Shown: positions 6,885-11,343 of the stretch, piece after piece | Numbering within the stretch: position 1 is the stretch's first letter | Layout of the letters: every line of letters starts with the position of its first letter | Notes under the pieces: model-generated | The model's database searches: none | The model's input: the letters and a program-made list of their open reading frames with translations, nothing else | Told to the model about the DNA's origin: nothing | Source: Dokdonella_A sp937902695 | GTDB lineage: Bacteria > Pseudomonadota > Gammaproteobacteria > Xanthomonadales > Rhodanobacteraceae | Direction of reading: 5' to 3' | Assembly: GCA_048498135.1 (NCBI GenBank) | Contig: JBEHYO010000104.1 | Span: 1 to 11,343 of the forward strand | DNA length: 11,343 nucleotides | Position numbers and translations under genes: made by a program

Positions 6885-7481
6885 TTACCGCGTATCCAGC
6901 GGGCGCAGCCAGAAGCGCAGCTTGTGACAGCTCGGTAGATCGTGGCCGATCTCCTGCCATTCAAGCTGGCAGAACATGTCGTCCTGGCGCTGGTAGCCGC
7001 GCTTGATCCAGAACGCGTCGTTCGTGCGGAAGCCCTCGGGCCGCCGCGGATCGTCGGCGCTGCGCTCGACGGCGCAGAACGCAGTCGTGTCGAAGCGGCC
7101 GAGGCGGCGCGCGTAGCCTTCGCGCTCGTCGAAGAAGCGATGGCCGAGGCCGTGCCCGCGGTAGTCCCCGAGCAGCACGGATTCGCCGAAATAGAACACG
7201 TCCGTCAGCGCAATGCCCTTGTCGATGAACGGCTGCTGGAACGCCGCCGTCTCGTCGGTCAGCGGAATCCCGGTCGACGCACCGATGACCCTGTCGGCGT
7301 CGAAGGCGAGCACGAACAGGCTTTCGGGCGACTCCGCGTACGTCGCGAGATAGTTCTTCTCGTACTCGCGGTCGCCGGCGTAGAGGTACGGCCAGTCGTG
7401 AAAGACCGCGATGCGGAGCGCTGCCACCGCATCGAGATGCGGCGTCACATGGGATCCGGTGAACGTCCTTACGTCGATCAT
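6885..7481 (-). CDS. GNAT family N-acetyltransferase
   Basis: This is a GCN5-related acetyltransferase that would transfer an acetyl group from acetyl-CoA to an unknown amine. The 198 residues form one GNAT domain. Beta strands lead through FVLAFDADRVIGASTGIPL (about 56-74) to the acetyl-CoA binding motif A, SVLLGDYRGHGLGHRFFDER, with R108-G-H-G-L-G-H114 matching the (R/Q)xxGxG pattern. A C-terminal segment with FWIKRGYQRQDDMFCQLEW is typical of the last strands. The start is the ATG at 7481 with no clear Shine-Dalgarno. Downstream on the same strand comes the nitrilase-type hydrolase, which suggests a functional pair because these domains are fused in that order in other bacteria. The substrate and the claim of a pair are inference; the fold is clear. 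Confidence 0.9.
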   Translation of the reverse strand: MIDVRTFTGSHVTPHLDAVAALRIAVFHDWPYLYAGDREYEKNYLATYAESPESLFVLAFDADRVIGASTGIPLTDETAAFQQPFIDKGIALTDVFYFGESVLLGDYRGHGLGHRFFDEREGYARRLGRFDTTAFCAVERSADDPRRPEGFRTNDAFWIKRGYQRQDDMFCQLEWQEIGHDLPSCHKLRFWLRPLDTR

Positions 7482-7560
7482 GGCGCCAACGGTAGCGAAT
7501 CCCGGACGCGCCGCCTAGCCGAATGGCTCCATCGAGGCCGCGTCGTTTGGCCGCAAATAC

Positions 7561-7598
7561 GGCCGGGCTGCTGACAGACCCTGTCAGCAGGGCCGGCC
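7561..7598. promoter_or_regulatory. Long interrupted palindrome, candidate operator or leader hairpin
   Basis: Perfect arms CTGCTGACA (7568-7576) and TGTCAGCAG (7582-7590) flank a five-base loop, and outer arms GGCCGG (7561-7566) and CCGGCC (7593-7598) extend it across a one-by-two internal loop. The core CTGACA-N5-TGTCAG has the size of a dimeric repressor site such as those of TetR-type regulators. A second, mutually exclusive hairpin (GGCCG 7549-7553, CGGCC 7560-7564) shares bases with it. It lies 90 bases upstream of the NIPSNAP gene and 80 bases upstream of the GNAT gene, so it could act on either. No T-run follows. Confidence 0.6.
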
Positions 7599-7631
7599 TA
7601 GAGTCGTGGCTCCACCCGAGGAGACGCCCGC

Positions 7632-7691
7632 ATGCGCTACCCAGAGCCGATCAAGCACGAAGTCGCCACGCCGGCGAGGCGAGCGCCATGA
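7632..7691 (+). CDS. Short leader ORF, possible remnant of a TetR-type regulator start
   Basis: A 19-codon frame encodes MRYPEPIKHEVATPARRAP. It has a strong GAGGAG eight bases before its ATG, better than that of the following gene. Its TGA overlaps the ATG of the NIPSNAP gene (ATGA at 7688-7691), the usual layout for translational coupling. The opening MRYP followed by a Lys-rich stretch resembles the first residues of many TetR/AcrR regulators, and a TetR-sized palindrome lies just upstream. It could therefore be the broken start of a lost regulator, a leader peptide, or chance. There is no further TetR sequence. The reading frame and ribosome site are seen directly; the origin is inference. 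Confidence 0.4.
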   Translation: MRYPEPIKHEVATPARRAP

Positions 7692-8482
7692 TCGCGCCGC
7701 TGCTCCTCGCCGTTGTCGCCGCCGCGGCGGCGCCGGGCGTCGCGGCGACATCCGACGCGCGCTGTTGCGCTGTCCTGGAGCTCCGCCAGTACACGCTGCA
7801 CCCCGGCACGCGCGACGTGCTGATCGATCTCTTCGAGCGCGCGTTCGTCGAGTCGCAGGAAGCCGCCGGCATCGCGCTCGTCGGCACGTTTCGCGATCTC
7901 GACAGGCCCGACCGCTTCGTCTGGATCCGCGGCTTTCCCGACATGGACTCGCGCGCAAAGTCGCTGCAGGCGTTCTACTTCGGGCCGGTCTGGCAGGCGC
8001 ATCGCGAAGCGGCGAACGCGACGATGATCGATTCGGACAACGTGCTGCTGCTGCGCGCGGCCGGAACCGGCGCCGGATTCGCCAAACCGGCGTCGCCGCG
8101 CGCGCCGGTCGGCACGACCACGCGCCCGCGCTCGCGCGTGCTGGCTACGATCTATTCCTTCGATGCGCCGGTCGACGATGCGTTCCGCGGGTTTTTCGAT
8201 CGCGAGCTTTCGCCTGCGCTCGCCGCCGCCGGCGTCGTGCCGATCGCGCGGCTCGAAACCGAAGCGGCCGAAAACACGTTTCCGCGCCTGCCGGTTCGCA
8301 CCGGCGAGCACGTGTTCGTCTGGTTCGCGCGCTTCGACGACGACGCAGCGCGCGCGGCCGCGGAAGCGAAGCTCGCCGCTTCGTCGCGCTGGATCGCGTT
8401 GAAGCCGAAACTCGAGACGATGCTCAAGGGGCCGGTGGAACGCCTCGTGCTCGAGCCGACTGCACGCTCCGACCTACGCTGA
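7688..8482 (+). CDS. NIPSNAP family protein, probably exported
   Basis: This protein belongs to the NIPSNAP family, dimeric alpha/beta-barrel (ferredoxin-like) proteins of unknown molecular function. The 264 residues begin with a hydrophobic stretch (residues 3-20, Leu/Val/Ala-rich) ending in an AxA-like site, consistent with a signal peptide. The n-region has no Lys or Arg, which is unusual. The first NIPSNAP domain spans about 29-123, with VLELRQYTLHPG, LVGTFRDLDRPDRFVWIRGF and FYFGPVWQAHREAANATM. A second, more divergent half spans about 150-258, with RVLATIYSFDAP, EHVFVWFARFDD and PKLETMLKGPVERLVLEP. The ATG at 7688 is the only workable start; GAGG lies eight bases upstream and it overlaps the stop of a 19-codon leader ORF. 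It is the first gene of a four-gene rightward group. The role of the exported protein is unknown. Confidence 0.88.
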   Translation: MIAPLLLAVVAAAAAPGVAATSDARCCAVLELRQYTLHPGTRDVLIDLFERAFVESQEAAGIALVGTFRDLDRPDRFVWIRGFPDMDSRAKSLQAFYFGPVWQAHREAANATMIDSDNVLLLRAAGTGAGFAKPASPRAPVGTTTRPRSRVLATIYSFDAPVDDAFRGFFDRELSPALAAAGVVPIARLETEAAENTFPRLPVRTGEHVFVWFARFDDDAARAAAEAKLAASSRWIALKPKLETMLKGPVERLVLEPTARSDLR

Positions 8483-8499
8483 CCGCGTAAACTCCGCCG

Positions 8500-9369
8500 A
8501 TGTCCGCCGCGCGCACGCTCATCGACCTGCCCGCGTTCTCGGCGACGGACTATCGCTGCGACGCGGGCCCTCACGACGCACCGTACACGGAAGTGCACCG
8601 GCGCTTTTCGATCGCCTACGTGCGCAAGGGCAGCTTCGGCTACCGCTACCGCGGCGAGACCTACGAGCTCGTCGCGGGTTCGGTGCTGGTCGGCCATGCG
8701 AGCGACGAGTTCGTCTGCACGCACGAGCATCACGGCGGCGGCGACGAGTGCCTCTCGTTCCAGTTTTCCGACGAGTCGCTCGAACCGTTCGGTAGCGTGC
8801 CGCGCAGCCGGCGCGCGAAGCTCTGGCAGGCCGGCGGCATCCCGCCGCTGCCCGGCCTGATCGTCCTCGGCGAGCTCGCACAGTCCGCCGCCGACGGAGA
8901 GAGCGATGTCGGGCTCGATGAAGCGGCGCTGCTGTTCGCCGGCCGTTTTGCCGAAATCGTGGGCGGCCGCGAGCCGGGCCGTGCGGCCGTGCAGCCGCGC
9001 GACCGCCGGCGCGCCGTCGAAGCCGCGCTTCGCATCGACGCATGCGCGCACGAATCGCTCGATCTCGAGCAGTCCGCGAACGACGCCGGGCTCAGTGCGT
9101 TCCACTTTCTTCGCGTGTTCTCCTCCGTGCTCGGCGTGACGCCGCATCAGTACCTGATTCGCTCGCGCCTTCGCCGCGCCGCGCGCCTGCTCGCCGACGA
9201 AGCACGCTCGGTGAGCGATATCGCATTCGACGTCGGCTTCGGCGATCTCTCGAACTTCGTGCGCACGTTCCACCGGGCGGCGGGCGTATCGCCGCGGCGC
9301 TTCCGCCAGGCTGCGCGCGGCGACCGCAAGATTTTCCAAGATCGGCTCGGCGCCGGCACCGTAGGCTGA
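8500..9369 (+). CDS. AraC family transcriptional regulator
   Basis: This is a DNA-binding regulator of AraC/XylS type. The 289 residues have an N-terminal cupin-like sensor region (about 35-95: AYVRKGSFGYRYRGETYELVAG, then a His/Asp-rich THEHHGGGDECLSFQF). The C-terminal domain has two helix-turn-helix units: the first at about 188-215 (DLEQSANDAGLSAFHFLRVF), the second at about 238-262 (SVSDIAFDVGFGDLSNFVRT), followed by AGVSPRRFR. The sensor region could bind a small ligand through the His cluster, but that is a guess. The ATG at 8500 follows the NIPSNAP stop by 17 bases without a clear Shine-Dalgarno, so translation is probably coupled. Being inside the operon, it may control its own unit, including the VOC and glycosylase genes. 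It has no Ada-type cysteine domain. Confidence 0.95.
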   Translation: MSAARTLIDLPAFSATDYRCDAGPHDAPYTEVHRRFSIAYVRKGSFGYRYRGETYELVAGSVLVGHASDEFVCTHEHHGGGDECLSFQFSDESLEPFGSVPRSRRAKLWQAGGIPPLPGLIVLGELAQSAADGESDVGLDEAALLFAGRFAEIVGGREPGRAAVQPRDRRRAVEAALRIDACAHESLDLEQSANDAGLSAFHFLRVFSSVLGVTPHQYLIRSRLRRAARLLADEARSVSDIAFDVGFGDLSNFVRTFHRAAGVSPRRFRQAARGDRKIFQDRLGAGTVG

Positions 9370-9390
9370 CCTCCCCATCGAGGAGGTCCC

Positions 9391-9735
9391 ATGTACGACC
9401 ATATCGGCCTGAAAGTGAAGGACATCGACGCCAGCATCCGCTTCTACGAAGCCGCACTCGCACCGTTAGGGTTCGTTCGCGACGGCAGCGGCTTCGGCCC
9501 GAAAGGCGCGCCGGCGTTGTGGCTCTATGAAGGCGGCGGCAGGAATCCGGGCACGCACGTCGCCTTCAAGGCGAACGACCACGAATCCGTCGATCGCTTC
9601 CACAAGGCCGGCGTGAAGGCCGGCGGCAAGGACAACGGTGCGCCCGGCCTTCGCGCCGATTACAGCCCGACCTATTACGCGGCCTTCCTGGTCGATCCCG
9701 ACGGCAACAACGTCGAAGCCGTGTGCATGACGTGA
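9391..9735 (+). CDS. VOC family protein (glyoxalase fold)
   Basis: This is a small single-domain member of the vicinal oxygen chelate superfamily, whose relatives are metal-dependent lyases, dioxygenases and resistance proteins. The 114 residues have the two beta-alpha-beta-beta-beta modules. Likely metal ligands are H4 (MYDHIGLKVKD), H56 (GTHVAFKA) and E109 (DPDGNNVEAVC). ASIRFYEAALAPLGF (14-28) is the typical first helix. A perfect AGGAGG lies four bases before the ATG, the best ribosome site of this operon, so it may be made in larger amount than its neighbours. It is 21 bases after the AraC-type regulator and 25 bases before the DNA glycosylase. Detoxification of a reactive small molecule is plausible but not shown; the exact substrate cannot be called. 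Confidence 0.94.
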   Translation: MYDHIGLKVKDIDASIRFYEAALAPLGFVRDGSGFGPKGAPALWLYEGGGRNPGTHVAFKANDHESVDRFHKAGVKAGGKDNGAPGLRADYSPTYYAAFLVDPDGNNVEAVCMT

Positions 9736-9760
9736 GGCGCGGCACCATGCGGCATCGTCG

Positions 9761-10423
9761 ATGAGCAAGGCGGCGAAGGGCGCGCGCGCGAACGGCGGCT
9801 TCGGGTTCGATCCGGTCATTGCGCTCGCGCACCTTCGCACGTGCGACGCGGCGCTTGCCAAGCTCATCGACCGCGTCGGGCCCTTCGCCATGGAGCTCAA
9901 GAGCGCGTCGAGTCTCTTCGACGTGCTCGCCGAGGCGATCGTCTACCAGCAGCTCCACGCGCGCGCGGCAGCCAGCATCCATGCGCGCGTCCGCGCCCTG
10001 ATTCCCGGAACGCGCGGCATCGCCGCGGCGCGCGCGCTCGCCGGCGTGCCGGACGAAGCGCTGCGCGGCGCGGGCTTGTCGCGCTCGAAACTGCTCGCGC
10101 TCCGCGACCTCGCCGCGAAAACGCTCGACGGCCACCTGCCCACCATCGCGAAGGCGCGCCGCATGGACGACGAAGCCCTCATCGGGCACCTGACCCACGT
10201 GCGCGGCATCGGTCGCTGGACGGCGCAGATGCTGCTGATGTTCCGGCTCGGCCGGCCGGGCGTGCTGCCGGTCGGCGACTACGGGATCCGCAAGGGTTTC
10301 GGTGCCGCGTTCCGCAAGCGCGAGATGCCGACGCCGGCCGAAGTCGAGAAACGCGGCGAGCGGTGGCGCCCGTATCGGTCGGTTGCGTCGTGGTATCTGT
10401 GGCGCGCTGCGGAGCCTGCCTGA
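9761..10423 (+). CDS. DNA-3-methyladenine glycosylase II-like (AlkA/HhH-GPD)
   Basis: This is a base-excision DNA glycosylase of the helix-hairpin-helix GPD superfamily, expected to remove alkylated purines such as 3-methyladenine. The 220 residues contain LFDVLAEAIVYQQLHARAA near 52-70 (the family's first conserved helix with YQQ), LSRSKLLALRDLA, then the hairpin HLTHVRGIGRWTAQMLLMF with R148-G-I-G-R-W153. The catalytic aspartate is D173 in VGDYGIRKG. It lacks the extra N-terminal domain of E. coli AlkA, as do many short bacterial homologues. The start is the ATG at 9761, 25 bases after the VOC stop, with a weak ribosome site. It closes the four-gene rightward group and is followed by a REP-type doublet that may end the transcript. 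Confidence 0.93.
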   Translation: MSKAAKGARANGGFGFDPVIALAHLRTCDAALAKLIDRVGPFAMELKSASSLFDVLAEAIVYQQLHARAAASIHARVRALIPGTRGIAAARALAGVPDEALRGAGLSRSKLLALRDLAAKTLDGHLPTIAKARRMDDEALIGHLTHVRGIGRWTAQMLLMFRLGRPGVLPVGDYGIRKGFGAAFRKREMPTPAEVEKRGERWRPYRSVASWYLWRAAEPA

Positions 10424-10437
10424 CCCGCTTCTCATCC

Positions 10438-10517
10438 GTCGTTCCCGCGAGAGCGGGAACCTAGCGACTTGCTCTGTGCGCTGGAGGCACTGGGTCCCCG
10501 CTTTCGCGGGGACGACG
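10438..10517. repeat. REP-type inverted doublet (CCCGC-GCGGG family)
   Basis: Two 8-bp stems with four-base loops stand head to head: GTTCCCGC/GCGGGAAC (10441-10460) and GTCCCCGC/GCGGGGAC (10494-10513). Their outer flanks are inverted copies (CGTCGTTCCCGC against CGTCGTCCCCGC, 11 of 12). This is the widespread GTCATTCCCGCGAAAGCGGGAA-type repeat of proteobacteria in a BIME-like pair. It separates convergent genes, and the stop codon and C-terminal tail of the flavoprotein lie inside it. Confidence 0.85.
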
Positions 10518-11343
10518 AGGACATGACCACGCGGCCGCGGCGCGGCCAGCCACGAGACCGCTCGCGAAGCACGCCGTCAGAAGGTAACCGCCGGTCGGCG
10601 CTTCCCAGTCGAGCATCTCGCCCGCGCAGAATGTGCCGGGCACGCGCCTCAACATCAACGCATCATCGATCGCTTCGAACCGCACGCCGCCGGCGGTGCT
10701 GATGGCTTCTTCGACTGGACGCGCGCGCAGCAACGTCAGCGGCAGCGCCTTAATCGTCGCGGCGACGTGCTTCGGATTCGTCATCGCGTCTCCGAAAAGC
10801 GCTTCACGCAAGAGGCCGGCTTTCACGCCGGCGATGCCTGCCTGGCGGCGCAGGTGCTCGCTCAGCGACCGGTGACCGCGCGGGTGCGAGAGGTCGCGCT
10901 CGATTCGTGCGAGGTCGCGTCCCGGCGCGAGATCCAATGTGATTTGCGTCGGACCGTGCGCCTTGATGGCGTCGCGAAGCTCGGCGCTCGCGGCGTAGAT
11001 CAGGCTGCCTTCGACGCCATACGTCGAGATGACGAGCTCGCCTTGCCGGCGCGTCTTTGTGCCGTCGCGCCGTGTCCATTCGAGCACGACCGGTTTCACG
11101 GGTTCGCCGGCGTGTCGCGTCGCGAAATGCGCGCTCCAGGCGATGTCGAAGCCGCAATTCGACGGCTCAAGCGGTGCGACGGCGATGCCGCGCCCGCCGA
11201 GCGCTTCGATCCATGCGCCGTCGGAGCCGAGCACGGGCCAGCTCGCGCCGCCGAGCGCGAGCACGACGGCATCAGCGATGACCTCGACTTCGCCGTCGTC
11301 GTGCGCGAAGCGGAGCGCGCCGCGTTCGTTCCAGCCGAGCCAG
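10461..11343 (-). CDS. HI0933-type NAD(P)/FAD-dependent oxidoreductase, 5' end outside window
   Basis: This is a flavoprotein of the HI0933/TIGR03862-like group, related to BaiN-type enzymes, with no well-defined substrate. The reading frame is open to the right edge, so the N-terminal FAD-binding GxGxxG motif lies outside. The visible part begins WLGWNERGALRFAHDD and continues with ADAVVLALGGASWPVLGSDG, a hallmark of the group, then the insert domain with SNCGFDIAWSAHF. The C-terminal FAD contact VPGTFCAGEMLDWEAPTGGYLL is complete, followed by TACFASGLVAG. An internal GTG at 11264 would give an artificially short protein and should not be used. The last 18 residues or so (RRPRESGDPVPPAHRASR) are encoded by a REP-type repeat, so the natural C-terminus was probably near GRAAAAW. 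It converges on the glycosylase gene. Confidence 0.92.
   Translation of the reverse strand, partial: WLGWNERGALRFAHDDGEVEVIADAVVLALGGASWPVLGSDGAWIEALGGRGIAVAPLEPSNCGFDIAWSAHFATRHAGEPVKPVVLEWTRRDGTKTRRQGELVISTYGVEGSLIYAASAELRDAIKAHGPTQITLDLAPGRDLARIERDLSHPRGHRSLSEHLRRQAGIAGVKAGLLREALFGDAMTNPKHVAATIKALPLTLLRARPVEEAISTAGGVRFEAIDDALMLRRVPGTFCAGEMLDWEAPTGGYLLTACFASGLVAGRAAAAWSCPRRPRESGDPVPPAHRASR

Noticed and set aside
10430..10526. Small plus-strand coding frames through the REP doublet
   Set aside because: Their sequence is the translated repeat and there is no ribosome site or family similarity.

Overview
The window is a GC-rich (roughly two-thirds G+C by eye) proteobacterial chromosome segment with ordinary housekeeping genes on the left and accessory genes on the right. 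HrcA, GrpE, DnaK and RecN all look proteobacterial. The sequences and the intergenic palindromes of REP type fit a betaproteobacterium or a Xanthomonadales-like gammaproteobacterium. I cannot place it further without a search.

Left part (1-5655). hrcA, grpE and dnaK run leftward as a heat-shock cluster, with dnaJ probably just outside the left edge. recN runs rightward from a 172-base gap shared with hrcA. That gap holds two mirrored promoters with the same extended -10 sequence. A good sigma-32 (RpoH) type promoter lies between grpE and dnaK. I find no canonical CIRCE operator for HrcA in the window.

Middle part (5656-7687). A nitrilase-superfamily hydrolase and a GNAT acetyltransferase both run leftward, with the acetyltransferase upstream. 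They are separated by a nested cluster of intergenic palindromic repeats. This order matches the domain order of the known GNAT (RimI-like)-nitrilase fusion proteins. The next gap holds a long hairpin or operator-like palindrome and a short leader ORF that may be the remnant of a TetR-type regulator.

Right part (7688-11343). Four rightward genes with gaps of 17-25 bases look like one transcription unit: a secreted two-domain NIPSNAP protein, an AraC-type regulator, a small VOC (glyoxalase-fold) protein and an AlkA-like DNA glycosylase. A REP-type inverted doublet follows. Part of it has become the C-terminal tail of a leftward, 5'-truncated HI0933-type flavoprotein that runs off the right edge.

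No mobile element with a transposase, no CRISPR array, and no tRNA or rRNA gene was seen. I did not find a clearly new multi-gene system. The most unusual points are the split GNAT/nitrilase pair, the operator plus leader-peptide arrangement before the NIPSNAP gene, the mirrored hrcA/recN promoters and the repeat-derived protein tail.
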